Below are positions 33,983 through 47,425 of a stretch of 64,000 bases of DNA, in pieces. A model generated the notes under the pieces. It worked only from the letters and a program-made list of their open reading frames with translations. It was not told the origin of the DNA and did not search any database. Positions within the stretch are counted from its first letter, which is position 1; the number at the start of each line of letters is the position of its first letter. The position numbers and the translations under genes are program-made. Source of the DNA: Eonycteris spelaea (lineage: Eukaryota > Chordata > Mammalia > Chiroptera > Pteropodidae); assembly GCA_003508835.1 (NCBI GenBank), contig PUFA01000727.1:37149-101148 (forward strand), written 5' to 3'.

Positions 33983-34088
33983 CTCTTTCAAGGGCGATAT
34001 TGCTACCAATTCAGGCACTGGATGTTTTCTCCAGTTCAGGACACAGAAAAATGACTCATAATTGATTTGTTTTTTATTGTCTTCAAAC
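33983..34088 (-). CDS. EF-hand protein gene, penultimate exon
   Basis: An internal exon of 106 nt with acceptor TATTTTCAG and donor GAG|GTAAAT. The frame enters with one base (completing a Lys codon) and leaves in phase 0. The peptide contains FEDNKKQINYESFFCVLNWR and then KHPVPELVAISPLKE. The D-N-K-K-Q-INY-E-F pattern is a degenerate EF-hand loop plus exiting helix. It lacks the usual Asp/Gly spacing, so calcium binding is doubtful. An LNWR.HPVP ending after an EF-hand is seen in several cilium-associated EF-hand proteins, but I cannot assign the orthologue. Confidence 0.9.
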
Positions 34089-34224
34089 CTGAAAATATAA
34101 TTGTTGTATATGATTTGACTCAATCTGCAAAATTCAGCACCAAAATGTCAGCTTAAATGCTACCATAAAAACATAATATCAGGGGTACATCAATGTCTGA
34201 TATTTTTCTTATTTATTTTTAGTT

Positions 34225-34375
34225 TTTATCTGTTTCCAACCCTTCAGAATGTAAACTATTTGCAAGCAGAGATCTCACACATCTAATTCACCAAAGTATC
34301 CCCAGCACCTAGATCAATGCTGGCCCTTAGTAGGTGTTCAATAAATATTTGTTGCAGTTGCCACAGAAACAAATT
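34225..34375 (+). repeat. L2 3' end
   Basis: CAGAATGTAAACTATTTGC, AAAGTATCCCCAGCACCTAG and TAGTAGGTGTTCAATAAATA are the classic L2 terminus. Confidence 0.85.
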
Positions 34376-34379
34376 AGTT

Positions 34380-35990
34380 TATTCAGTAAATAAGACCACT
34401 GCTATATTTTGTTAACAATGTTTGAAGGTCTTTTAAGTCTAATATGGTTGACACTATATGTCAGTAAAATAAAATGTCCTTATATTTCTTAAATTGCATG
34501 CCTTTTAAATCTTTAAGGAAAGCTGAGATTCACTTTGTCTAATATATTTTTAGGAAAATAAAAGACATATTTATCATTTATTATGTAGACATTAAAAGGG
34601 GTTATTTAGATCTATACATGCTGTCATAGATATATATGTTCACAACATATTGTTGAGTGGAAAGGAAGTTATAAAATAGCAAGTAGAGTTATGATCTTAC
34701 TTTAGGTTTATACTTATATAAAAAGGCGTAAAAAAAGTCTAGTAACAATACACTGAATAATACTTATCTCTGTGAAGAGAGAGAAATATTTTTGCTTTTT
34801 CCTAGACTTTCCTGTATTATCTGAATGACTTTAAATTTATAATCACAAAAAAATAAGCCTATTTCCCTTAAAAATAAACAAATGATTATCCCGCACCATT
34901 AAACTATGGGTAAAAAATAATAAATCTATAAAACATGTCTCAGGTTACAGAATCTAGGTAGACTTTAATAACATTAGTTTGAGTTTTTTTATAGTTACCT
35001 TCCATTAATGGCAAGTTATTCAGATTTTTCCATTTGGTAATACTAAGAAGCATCCCATGTAAAAAGTGAGGATTTTAAAATACATATATTAAATTAAAAA
35101 AATAATAATAAATCTATTTGACTACTATTTCCTAATTATGTACATTGACATAAATTCATCTTAACCGTAATAGAGTTTTGGCTGTTAAGACCCATAATAT
35201 TAACACAATTGTTATAATGACCTAAACACAAACAAAATACTTTGTGTAATACCTCAATGCCACTTATTCCGAATTTTACACATTCTGCCTATTTTTAAGG
35301 TTAAATATATACTGGTCATGTAACACCATCTTTTTGAAGAAAAAGACAAATGTGGTCACTAAGGCACTGTCCACCCTGACTTAGGCTCCTGCCTTTCTCT
35401 CAAAACCTCCAAAATCAACACACCCCTCCATCTAGTAAGTGAGATGCACAAGTTACTATTGTGAGGATGAATGGAGGATAATTATAAGAAAATTCAGTGA
35501 TGATAAAAGTAGAAAAACAACATACTCATAATCAGTCAAAAGACTTTTCTCACTTTTCTCCAATATTAAGAAAATAATAACATTTATAACTAATAAAAAT
35601 TAGGAGCAATAAATTAAATGTTACAAGACGAAGTGACGACTCATCAATCTAAACAAAGTAAACAGTGATTGGAAAAGGGGAAAGGGAATTCAGTAATTCT
35701 TTGTGTACATTTTCTTTGGTCAAGGATTCTGGGATACAACTTCAATATGCTCCCTACCACTGTCTATCCTCTAAATTTGGCTCACTTGTCATATGAACTC
35801 CTTGAAAGAACATGCTTTGTTTACGGAAATATTTGTAGCCAAAATGCAGGACCATTATGTCCTTTATTTTGTGTGTGTTTTGGGAGAAGAACTAAAAACG
35901 CAATCAATTAAAGATGTTTTGTAAGAAACTCTCATTTAGCATGGAGCCTTTGAAGAAAAGTATTCCCTATACTCTTTAGTAGGAGCTGAG
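34380..35990. other. Intronic AT-rich DNA, nothing recognised
   Basis: No exon-like block with splice sites. The 80-codon frame at 35669-35911 has no motifs. Confidence 0.5.
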
Positions 35991-35999
35991 GTCAGAAAA

Positions 36000-36640
36000 T
36001 GAGATCATCAAGGGCCTTTGACTTTCAGACTGAGGAAACTAAGAGCCACTGAGCACATTGTAGAGAACCGTAATAGGATCTAAGTTTATTTTCTAAAGAT
36101 CACTCGGCTGATATACTGAGAAAAGAATGTAGGAGCAAGGCCAACATGGCAAGGCAATTAGCAGCCCTTTGCAGTAATCCAGATGAAAGATGACAGCTTA
36201 GATGATATTGCTGGCAGTGGAGGGCAGTGAAAACTGGTTAATTCTGAATATATTTTGAGTGTAGGATTCTTGAAGGATTGGAGAGAGAGGGAAGGGGGGA
36301 GGGAGGTGAAAAGAGCATGAATGAATGAGTGAATGAGTGAATTCTAGACAAACTCCAAGGATTTTGCTTGGGCAACTGGAAAAATAGAGCTGCCCTAACT
36401 GAGATAGGAAAGACTGCAGGGGCTAAAGACTGGGAGAAAAGATCTGGAGTTTGGTTTTGGATATGTTACATTCTGATGGAAATGGAGCACTTGGGTATAT
36501 GAGTCTGAAGTTCAGGGAAAAGGTTCAAGTTGAAAATGAAAATGCAGGAGTCATTAGCATATAGATGGTATTTAAGTCACCAGACTAGGAGATTGGATGA
36601 GATCACCAATGAAGTAAGTTTCTCTATCTGTTCCTAAGTG
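36000..36640 (+). repeat. Old mammalian interspersed repeat, copy 3 (longest)
   Basis: Blocks in order: AAGATCACTCGGCTGATAT, GCAGTAATCCAGATGAAAG, CTCCAAGGATTTTGCTTGGG, TGAGATAGGAAAGACTGCAG, GGTTTTGGATATGTTACATT, and GTCATTAGCATATAGATGG followed by GTATTTAAG. Same family as 12990-13335 and 17900-18330. Confidence 0.55.
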
Positions 36641-36944
36641 TGAATTAATTGTCAGTAAATCCCTATTACATCAATTACAGGACACACTTATTTAACCCTA
36701 GAGGTTTCAGAAGTATATTCCAGTAATTTGGGGAACTAGACAAAAGACTATCAAACAGATCCAGGATCGCATCAGATTCACCCCTCATATACATTCACTA
36801 ATCAGTTCTGCGGGTTTATCCATAGCCTATTACAAATATCTTTTATAACTCCTCTACTAATCACTAATTTAAAGCCACTATCTCTCTTGCATTACAGTGA
36901 TAGTTTCGTATCTTGATTTTCATTGTTTTTATTCTTACCTTGTT

Positions 36945-37330
36945 GCAGACCATCCTCCACCAAAACGATCCTTCTAAAAACAATATCACATCAATGAATC
37001 CCTTGCTTGCAACTCTCCAATGACTTCTTGGTCCACTTAGAACACAAGCTTAATAAGACCCTATGCATTCTGGTACTGCTGACTTCTCTGATCTCATCTG
37101 AAAACTCCCTGTTCACAATGTTCCAGGTACACTAGCCTTCTTGTTATCTGAGAATACCCAGATTGTTCCCAGAAATGAAAGGCATTTGCCACCTTCTGGT
37201 CCTTTGTCTTAAAAGTCTCAACTCAAATGTTGCTTCTTCAGAAAGGCTTCCTTGAAGTTCTCTGATCTGAGTCCCATTCTTGAATCTTCATTTTCCCTGG
37301 ATGATGGCACTGGAACTTACAGAAAAATTT
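36945..37330 (+). repeat. L2 LINE fragment
   Basis: CAATGACTTCTTGGTCCACT, CAATGTTCCAGGTACACTAG and AGAAAGGCTTCCTTGAAGTT match the L2 3' region. Confidence 0.7.
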
Positions 37331-40300
37331 CTGGAAGTCACCACTTGAGGTCCTATTATCAGACCAATAAGTCCGATATTTGTTCATGCTAGCCTGTTAC
37401 TCCTGGGCCCCCAGCCTTCTTTCTTGCCTAACTTATGATATGTCAGACTCAAAGTATTTATTTCAAAGGATATTTGGGAAGGATGTTCCCAAATAAAATT
37501 GTTCAGGAAGATTAAAGTTGTAAATCAAGGAGTACACAGCTTAGAATTGATGTATAAAATATTTTTGAGGAAAATTGTTTGACAGATTTAATCTTTACAA
37601 AATCCAGAGCCAGGACTCAGGGAAGAGTTGACCTAATAAGGTATAATATTCCAAGTTTTTTCTTTTCATTTCTGTCTTAGAGGACTCCATGGATATGGAA
37701 TTACCCAAAAGGAGCAAGGAAGTAAAACAAAAAAAATCTTTCAATTAAAAGGGATAAAGCTAGTCAATGCTTCTTGGAAGAATTATTTGCTTTTGGGAAG
37801 TGTATAGAGTTATAGTAAATCATGATAGATTGATCACAAATGTTTATCTCCCTTTTTTTCACCAAAATCTCACCAAAATGACAAAAAAATGGGTAATAAT
37901 CCACAATGACAAAGATCGATGGAAATAGGACAAGAGTGGATAAGAGATATCAAAATCTTTTGCAAGATGGAAAACAGGCTAAGGGCAGAGCTGAGGAAGG
38001 GAAGCTGAACTCTAAATGTCTCTAAGGCAGGGGACACTTAGAGATGAACCAGTGTGGCCAGCAAAACTCTTGAGAGGCTCAGCTACTACAGACTCCAGGT
38101 GCCCTTGCAGACTCCAAGGCAGGGATAGGTGTGGGACTGAAAACAAAGACTGTTTGAAAGCCTGAATAAAGAGCAGCTGGGAGCTCAAGTATCTTCCTCT
38201 ACACTGTATTGTTCTCTGTAGGTGTGTGAGGCTTGTTTCTGTAGATAAATTCAACTAAGAAGTTTCAGGCTTGGAGAGATAAAGCACAATGGAGGGCAGA
38301 GGAGAGCATTACACATTGAACTTGGGCTTCTCAGCTCCCTTCCTTCCCTTTTCCTATTTGCAGAACACCAGTGGCCATGCTTAAATTGTCCTCCTTTTCT
38401 CCCATCCCACCTTACCTCCTGCTCCAGCAGGAAAAGATAGGATTCTTCTCTCAATACTCTGAATGGTCCCAGAAAATCTTCAGATTCTAGTTTCTGGGGA
38501 TTACCTAATGAAAATGAGGGCTAGTAGATGACACCTGCAGTGAAACCCACCAATCAACAAGATCCATCCCCAAAAGCTTCCAGCATTAAGGCCAGAAGCT
38601 AAAACAGCAACCAGGTGAAAAAAAGGGATCAGAGAAACAAGACAATTCAGGTAGAAGAAAGAAAGGTGTGAGATAAGAGGATATATTACATTCATGAAAA
38701 AAGAACAGAAGACTACAAAAAAGGAACATTCAGACTAAAACTATGTCCTTGGAATCAAAAATATGATAGTAGTCAATAAATACAGTGCAAAGTGTGGAAT
38801 ATAAAATTAAGGAAATACATCATAATGACAAAGAGAAAATTGGGGAGAGAAAAGATCCAAATTCAGGAGATCTAAAATCTTAATGACAGGAGTTGTCATA
38901 AAAGAAAAATGAAAATGGAAGAGAGGAAATTAATAGACAATTTCTCAGAACCAAAGAATAAGGCTATAGATCGGAAAAGTCCATAAAGTGTTATGCACAT
39001 TGAATCCATATAGACAGATAGACACACACACACACACACACACACCACACCATAAGGCCCCATCATGAATTCCCAGAACACCGAGAATACAAAGAATATT
39101 CTAAGAGCATACAAAAAACAGCAATAATTGGAATCAACTTTATGCTAAATTCTCAAGCATCCTAACAGAAAGTTAGTAGTAGTATCTGAAAATGAGAAAC
39201 ACAGAAATATGGTATACGTATGCTATTTAAATGTTTGAAGAAACAGCTAGAAGGGCTGAAAGTGACTGCTTCTTGTGAATGAGTCTGGGAGGTGGAGAGA
39301 GATGTGGGCTTAAAATTACTTTTGTTGGAATGAGCTTTTTTAGAACAATCTGATTTTTTTTTACTATGAAAATCTATCAGTTTAATATAAAAAATTTAAG
39401 TGTAAAAAGTAGATGTGAGATCTTGAAACATGCTTTTCAAAGTAGTAAACTCATACAAGTCAGACTTGGAAAGAGGAAGGAGAGCTACGAGTTGAGAGCA
39501 TGTTGATGAGGAATTAGTCTCCCAGTCTTCCTCCCTGCTCCAAAATTCTGCCATAGCTTCCTCGCCTGAACCACTGATATAATGAGATTTTTCATGCCCT
39601 CATTTGCTATTATAATATATACTATATTCAATATACACACTGTTAGATGAGGTTGTGAGAGGGAGAAGACTAGGAAACAAACGAGAGTGCTAGGTCTAAA
39701 AGTAGCCCAGGTTGGAGGAGAGGGAGACAAAGGGAAGCAGTTTAGAAAAGGAAAAAGGCTTGACTGTTAGGGTAGTGAGAACAAGTAGTCACTGCCTATA
39801 CTTACCCTCTGAGTATTATCTCACCATTCACCCATCATGGAGTCCTCCCTGCACAAATCCTATCCACCCTTTCAAATTATGAATTGTATAGAAAATTTAT
39901 CATCTCACTCCACACTGTGCTTCTAATCACAAATTTTAGCATTATGATTCTCCACTTGAATTCTCTACTTTGTTCCTCTCCAAACAACATTTCGCTCATT
40001 CTAAGACTCTGATCCATGGTCAAAGGACAATGATTTGCCACTCTGGAGAAAATTCTTTTGAAAAGGCTGTGAAGGCAATTCTAAAGAATTTTCCGCGGCA
40101 ACACTGTTAGAATTAGTACACAGCCTTCCAGGATGACCACTCTAAAGAGCAACACTAATTCTGGCTTTTAAGTGTTTCTATGCTTGTTAAAGAAGTCAGC
40201 CCAAATTTGTACTTTAAAGTCTCAGCTTACAGTGTTAAAGTGTTTTCCTAAAACCTCCATAAATTCTTCTTTCCCTCTGATACTTGGGCAAGCCAACACT

Positions 40301-41083
40301 TCCTTCCCTACACAAACTAAGGGACATGTTTGTGGAGGAAGAAAGAGGGAAGGCAATTTCTCTGGTTCCTCTCTAGATAATAATGACCCCAAACATGTTT
40401 CCCAATTCCTTATAGGTGAGAGTTCTTAGAAGTGAGTCTAATGTGTCATTTGATGGGTTCTCTTGCTCCCTCTCCCAAAAATGATGAATGGCTTGAAAAC
40501 TGCAGAAGCTATCCACCTCCTTGCCATGGAGAATAATACAGATCTTTTTATTTCCACCATCTATGGAAGGAAAAGGCCCAACAGCAGCTGTATTTTGCTG
40601 AAGACCAACATGCATTTCCCTTTGCTGCACAGGCCATCTCCTAACTTCAGGGAATGGGCTAGCTACATCACCATGGCTGGAAGGGAGGGAGGACAATGAA
40701 GACATATTTTTGACTCAGCTGTATTTGGTTTCAGTTCATTACCCAGCCATCATAGCGGTAAAATTGAAACACCTGGTGAGATTCTTAAAAACCAGACACT
40801 TGAGAAAAAAGTGGCGCTCTGGGCCACTACACTATAGTGACATAAAAACATAGAACTTGGGAAGATGTCATTGCCCAAGATTCCAGTGAGTAACTGGTTA
40901 TCTCAAATAGCCAGGCCTCTACATTCCAATTGTGATCCTAGCACAAATTGCCTCAGTGAGGCGGATTATAGCTGCCAAGTATGGACTATACACATGTCAA
41001 TTCTCTATTGGTTTGCATAATTTTGGATTTTTAAAAATTTCTTAAACTACAAATCACCTTATATTTGAAAAGACAGAAAGTGT
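37331..41083. other. Intronic DNA, one (AC)n, possible old L1-like tract
   Basis: An (AC)n run lies at about 39022-39046. The A-rich block 38790-39450 resembles diverged L1-type sequence but I cannot place it. Short frames (38012-38254, 38501-38695, 40373-40705) have no motifs or splice support. Confidence 0.4.
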
Positions 41084-41119
41084 GTGCATGTGTGTGTATG
41101 TGTGTGTGTGTGTGGGGGG
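41084..41119. repeat. (TG)n/(G)n microsatellite
   Basis: TG repeats with interruptions, ending in a run of seven G. Confidence 0.95.
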
Positions 41120-43325
41120 GTTTCTATAAAAATTTCCCAGTACACCAAGCACTGCAACAATAGCTGCCACATGGCTCAACCCTTGACCCTCAGATTCACT
41201 GCCAGGTATTGTTGGGTGAAATCACTTGAGCCCAAGCCATGCCTCTGGGATGGGGGCAGAGGGCAAGACTGGGTAGAGTATAATGAGATGATTTTAAAGC
41301 CCTGTAAACTTTTTTCCTTTTAACTGATATTTCTGGATGAGGCACCAGCTCTTGGGAGGCCAATTCTAAGGCATTCCATGGAGCCCAAAGCCAGCCATAA
41401 AAAACTATCTTGGGGCAGAGCTTCTGGGGAAAGAGTTGCACTTGAATTTCCAGCTATTCTAAGTCTCAAATCAGAAGGCTGCAATTAGGGTAGGAAGCTG
41501 CCTCTACTCCCCAGTCCCACAAGGAACACAGAATGTAATGACCTCAGAATACCCTCTACACTCTTATGATTTGAGAACCAGAATCTCTTATTAGTACTGT
41601 GGGAAATAATATCCAAAGGAAAGCTCAGAGGAGTTGAATCAATTTACAAGGATCATATGGGCAGGCAGCAGTACAGTTGGACTTCAGATGCAGGCCTGGT
41701 GGAAATCAAACCCATGTTTTCTTCCCCTGCCCAGCATACTAGCATAGGACAAGTCCCTGAGGCTGCAAAGATGAATGAGACATAGTCCCTACCCCTAGGA
41801 GCTCATATAGGAATAAAGATTTAGGGTAGCTTAAGGAGTCGTCATTCTAATTCCATTAGAGACTCATCTTGGCCTAAAGCACACTCTTTCAGTGACAGAG
41901 CCTCCTTATACCTCAATGTTTGCACTTATGAAATGAGGAACTAAACCATCAACTAAAATGTTCCTTTTAATATGCTCAAGGATTTATAAAATATTCTAGG
42001 GCCCTTGGCACTATGTCAATACAATGTTACTCCTATTATTAATGCGTAATAGTACCGCGACATAGCACATTTAAATCTGATGCTCTGTGCATTAGTGAAA
42101 TGACTTCATTTCTGAGTAAGGTGACCTCCTACCAGCTAGCTACCACAGATTAAAGTAATGAGGGCTAGGGTATCAGGATGTAGAAAATTTTTGAAACCCT
42201 GATTCCAGCTTGAATTGTGCTAATAAGGAAAGTGCCTACTAAGTCACAAGAAATGTAAATGGAGTAGAGGAGAAATCTTAGTATGAAAACACAGGGTCAG
42301 GAGAAACACATGGGTAACAATCCCCGGGTGAAAGGAAGCATTCAAACCTTAAGCCATATTGTTTTTTCATCTGATATAAATTCAGGGCTATGACCATTCG
42401 ACAGCTGTCCAGCTCTATCCCAAGGCAGGTAAAACTGCTCCTGGATAGAGTGTGCATTAAACCAAATCAACAAACTCCTCAACAAACTCCATGCCTGCCT
42501 CCCATGGGAGACTGTAGACACCAGAGGGGCTCTGGCTTAGTGTGCCATAGGAGGGCTGTGCAGAAAGAAAGTCTGGTCAAGGCTCTGGAAAGCCCTATGC
42601 AGTCTGTAGGGAACAATAAGAATGCAGAATATAAATGTAAGCTGCAGGCTGATGGGCCCATTAGGAATTAGGGCAGTCTGTGAAAGGAATCTGCGAAGAT
42701 GATGCAAAACACCAAGCATGTAACCCAAATCATGTCAGGGCATATTGGAGGGAGAGGAGAATGGGAATGAGACATTTTCTAATCTGATTAGTCTGAAGTT
42801 TCCTCTGAGTGTAGAGAAGGGTCACTGCACAATTAGAGGCAAAGTTAGACTGAACATGGTCTGCTTAGTGGCTCAGAGGGATGACCTCTTCGAATCTAAG
42901 CTGGGCTAAGTAGCAGATGTGTTCTGAGACTGGGACAACTTTGAAGCATGTTGCAGAATAGTCTTTCTGCCTTCAATGTCAAATTGTAAAGGCAAAGACA
43001 AAACACTCTGCTGAGAGAATGAGATGGTGATGACTTGGTGGTCCCAGTATTTGATAAGAAACATCTAGATCCTCCAGAGCCCAGGCTCCCAAATTCTGAA
43101 CTTTCTAAAATAACTCATCCTCAAAGCCATCAGCAGATAACCTAATAAACATACTCAGCTTCCTGACTAAAAGACAGCTTAATATATGAAAGGCATTCAG
43201 GTCCAACTGTTACAAATAAGGCTTCCTCTATTTAGAAGGACACAGGTTCCTTCCAGGTCATTTCTTAGTCAGAGTGTGTGCCTTGACTTAAACTTCTTTC
43301 CTAGTCCCCAATCAATCCTTAATAC
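41120..43325. other. Intronic DNA with weak MIR remnants
   Basis: The stretches 41595-41715 and 41890-42050 carry faint MIR words (for example TGCACTTATGAAATGAGG, TAATATGCTCAAGGATTTA). The 93-codon frame at 42390-42671 is not supported by motifs. Confidence 0.4.
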
Positions 43326-43327
43326 CA

Positions 43328-43475
43328 GCTGCTGTGCTGGGCACTTTATGTATGTTATCTCAACTCATCCTCAGAACCACTAGGAAGCATGTATTGTTAT
43401 CTCATTCTAGAGGTACGGAATCTGGGCTTCAGGCAGGTAAAAAATCTTGTACAAATTCAAACAGCTAGTAAAAGT
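43328..43475 (-). repeat. MIR fragment
   Basis: GCTGTGCTGGGCACTTTATG, TCTCAACTCATCCTCAGAAC and AAATTCAAACAGCTAGTAAA match the reverse complement of MIR. Confidence 0.75.
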
Positions 43476-43479
43476 AGAT

Positions 43480-44595
43480 TCAAAGAATATAAGAGACAAG
43501 GTAGGGGTAAAATTGGCAAGATGTAACAACATATCGTTTGTTTATAGGCAGTAAATAAAAGAGGTTAGAAGTAGGTCTCTGCATCTGAATAGATCAAATG
43601 TCAAGTCACAAATCTTGATTACAAGGTGAGGGACAAAAAGAGAAACATAGTGTTGTAAGAATCCTTAGGAGGAGATAATCATTGTCAGCCAAGCAAATCC
43701 AAGATTGCTTCTTGAAATGTGGTGCAACTTGAAATGAGTATTAAAGGAAAAGCAAGCTTTCCGCAAATGAAGAAAATTGGAACCTATTTTCTACTGAAAA
43801 AATAGTAAGAGAAAAGTTGAAAAAAGTGGAAATGCAGGAGGTATCCGTGTGAAATGTTAACTGGCCGATTTGGCTAGACTATTGGGAATGAGAAGGAGAG
43901 CTTTGGGAATGCAGTAACTTTGAAGAACTCTGACTCCTAGGTCTGCATACTTTATCTCAGGTCCTTTACAACAGGATAACCTAGGTATCCTTCACAATGC
44001 TGCAAATGAAAGCAAATAGAGCTCACCATCTAGAAAAAACCTCACATCAATCCAATGCACACATATGTGCAACTGAACTGGCCCTCTTCTTGATTCACCT
44101 CCTGACACCTTGATCCTAAGTTCTCCCACATGTGATTTAGTTTTACATGTTCCTTTGGTTTCTCCTTTTGTCTCATGTGAAGACTCCCTATTCTAGCCCC
44201 TGATTGAGAACACTGCTCCAACTGACAACCCTAAGCTCCACAATGGAGAAGGGAGAGAAGTAATTCAAAGCTAAGGAGTTTTGTCTTTCTGTAGTGAGCA
44301 CAGAGTTGGTACAGAAGGTTTGTGAGTAGAACAGTGACACCACAACATTTGTGCTCTTAAGAGCTATTTAAATTCTGTATATAAAGATGGATTTTAAAAT
44401 TTAGAGACTAGTGGAAGAAAGAACAACATGGAGGCCGTGAAATAATCAAGAAGAAATGTGGGTCAAAATAAGAGTGAAAATAGTGGAAATGGAGAGGAGA
44501 GAGTGGGGCAAGCAATAGAAAGGAGGTAGAACTATCAAGATATTCCAATCTACTGTCATTTTGGACAATAATTCAAAATGGTGGGGTGTACATTT
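43480..44595. other. Intronic DNA, nothing recognised
   Basis: Purine-rich in parts; no gene or named repeat seen. Confidence 0.5.
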
Positions 44596-44599
44596 GAGA

Positions 44600-44800
44600 G
44601 GATCAGGTGTTAAGTCACAGCTCTTCTTCTGCTAGACTATGTGACTTGCAGCAAACTACCTTATCTCTCTAAATTTCAGCATCCTTATGCAAAATAAGAA
44701 GATAATAGTTCTCACTTTACCAAGTTGTTCTCACAAAGTAACTGAGATAATGTATTCAAAGCAAAGATAACAGTGGCTAGCACACAGCCCAAAATGTCCT
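44600..44800 (+). repeat. MIR fragment
   Basis: GTTAAGTCACAGCTCTTCTT, AATTTCAGCATCCTTATGC, ACTGAGATAATGTATTCAAA and GTGGCTAGCACACAG follow the MIR order. Confidence 0.75.
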
Positions 44801-45608
44801 AATTATCAAGGTAAGTACATGAGAGGAGGAGCTGGAGTAATGCTTTAGGGAAGCATAAAAATGACCAGAGCCTGGGTGGTTAGGAGAGTGGTGCCAGGAA
44901 ATCAAAAGCCAGGTTCAACAGGAGAAGTGCTATGTTTTAGAAAGCAGTAAACCATGCTTTCCTTTTGTGACATCATAATCTCTCTGTTTTATATCTGGTG
45001 CTCTAGCAGGATAGAGTCCTGTACTAATAACACTAGGTCCTACCATGGCATGCCTTTAGCCATCAGGAACTACTGCTTCAGAAAATCTGCCCGGAATTTT
45101 ACATCTAATATCCTCAAAACCACTGAAGTTGTACATTTTCATTGTATTACAGAAATCTGTATCTATGCAATTGTGTCTTAATGTTAAAAAGGTAAAATGT
45201 TATAGAGTCAGAAAAGAAAGGGTTTTCATTTTAAGAGAGATATATATATCCTCTATATTCCTTTGTAATGACTAATTGAAAAATGTTCCTTTAAGAATGT
45301 TACATAACATGAGTTGGTTTATGCAGTTCCCAAAAATTTATGTGCAAAAAAATTCTCTAAACTGAATCCTATTTTTAAAGCTTTCAAGTAAGCACTTTTT
45401 GTAAAGCTAAAAAATTCATAATGGACTCTGAAAAATCCAAAATCATAACTTTTTCTTTTGTAACAGTTAAATAAAGGTGCTCCATCAATAATATCATGAA
45501 AACAGTCAAGGGTAAATCAAAGGTAATTTAAGGTAAATGTAAAACCAGGAAGTCCCGCAAACAAAAATATGCAGGACAATTCCCATGAAAGGTGCAGATT
45601 ACACTTAC
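44801..45608. other. Intronic DNA next to the exon
   Basis: Nothing recognised. The 75-codon frame at 44954-45181 has no motif. Confidence 0.5.
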
Positions 45609-45701
45609 TTGGACAGTAAGGATCCCAGAAGATCATCATTCAAAGGTAACCTGGAGGACTTGCACAGCCTTTTGATGTCTTTGCTGGGTAATACTTTTTT
45701 T
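45609..45701 (-). CDS. EF-hand protein gene, internal exon (93 nt)
   Basis: Acceptor TTTTAATCCAG and donor CCAA|GTAAGT. It enters with one base, has 30 full codons, and leaves with two bases that pair with the next exon's first G to give Lys. The peptide VLPSKDIKRLCKSSRLPL followed by NDDLLGSLLSK is the entering helix of an EF-hand pair (a 'leader then short loop then LL..LL' pattern). It continues directly into FEDNKKQINY of the next exon. Phase agreement on both sides strongly supports a real exon. It is separated from the next exon by about 11.5 kb. Confidence 0.9.
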
Positions 45702-47425
45702 CTGGATTAAAACAAAATAAATGAGCTTTTATATACTTGGGGTCTCTCGAATAATAGTTACTATAGGAAAGAAATACATAGTGTTCAAAAAATGTGTACA
45801 TGGAAATAAGCATGAAAATTGGTATTGGAATTTACAGTAAAGAAAAAGTCACATTGTATTTTATCAACTTTTGCATTTCAGAAGTCACCAGTTCTGTTCT
45901 TACAAAGGCCTTTCCATCAAGATTCAGATTCTTGGTTGGTGATAGTATGGCCTATTAAGGCTGCAGCCACTAGTGTTACTCTAAGCAATGATCTGCATTC
46001 TTGACCACTTAGTCGAAAATGGTTCTGATATTTGAAAACATATCTTAATTTGACAGGCATCTAGAGCCTCTGACACAAGTATAATATGACTTGAGAGTGT
46101 TTTTCTAGTCTTTTCCTTGGACCTGAACCTTACAACCTAGAAGTTCCAACTGGGACTTTAACATTCACCTCAATTTTGTCAGATGGTTTCTTCAGAGCAG
46201 CCCAACAGTCATTTTTCCCAGCCTGCTGGGGACACAGAAATGCTTGCCTAATGTTCTCACTCAGCCAATGTTCTTTCAGGCAACAGGCAAAATTAGAACC
46301 AACAGGAAATAAAGTGGGCTTCTTTCTTTGCAATGAAGTTATAAAATTATGGGAGAATATTTATGTTAGAATTAAAGCTTGTATGATCTAGAAGAACCTC
46401 AACGCTGTCTGAGCAGGCAGCCCCATTATTCCCAAGAGGTACTCCTTTAGTGAAGAAGGGCTGTACTTTTCACCCTGGGTAAGGGTTACCACAGAGGTAT
46501 AAGGAGGAAGGGTTGAGGATCAAAGCAAAGCTGAGGTTACAAAATCCTCCAGGAGGCTCAGGTAAGCTTTAAAAGATTCAAGGGAAAATACCAATTTTCT
46601 AAAAACTCATGAGGATATATATGGATTAGGAAAAAAATCATGTTCTCTATTAAGATAAACTATAGGACCTTCAAAGATACTTAAGGTATGAAGCTGGCCA
46701 CTTGGGTACAGACTTTGAGTTTGGGGATAAGGAAAGTGGTCATGCAAAAGAGAGATGGCAGTGTTGCGTAGTAACAAAATTAGAAGCTAGAGTTAGAACT
46801 AAGGTTATCTAATTCCAGATGAGTACTTCCCACCCCACCCTCACTATTAGGTCTGTGAGTAAAATGAACAACAAACATTAAGATGGGCTCCAATTGTTTA
46901 TAATGGTGAACTTAATAAGGCTCAGTACAAACATGACAAATGTACTAGAAATAGATTATGCTAAGCTTCATTACTTTCAAGAAATAATTTTAAAGAAATT
47001 CTATGGAAAGTTTACTTGCTAATTCCCTGTTCTGTATATTATAAAAGTCACATTTATAAATCCCAGTCATCACTAAAATAATGTAAGAAGACATCTCAGG
47101 ATTAAACCTTCTAACATCTTAATTCACTATGTTTAAGTTGAAATCTTCTAGAAACCAATTAAAAGAAAATGCCAAGGGTATCCTATTCTTTTGAAGATAC
47201 AGGGATTTCTCTTATTCCATCAACAAACAAAGCTTACCATTACTATGAAATATTTTTACACAGATACTCTCCAAAAATGATTTAAGGTGGCTTTGCTAAA
47301 CAGTGTAGTATTATGAGACAATGTCAATTTTATTTTTGCCTTTTTTGATTAAATATAAATTCCTTCATTACCCAGGTTCACAGAAACTTAAATCATTTAT
47401 TAGAATCAATAAAATAAAAGCATAC
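45702..47425. other. Intron (about 1.7 kb)
   Basis: No repeat identified with confidence. Frames at 46130-46391 overlap on both strands and lack motifs. Confidence 0.5.
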
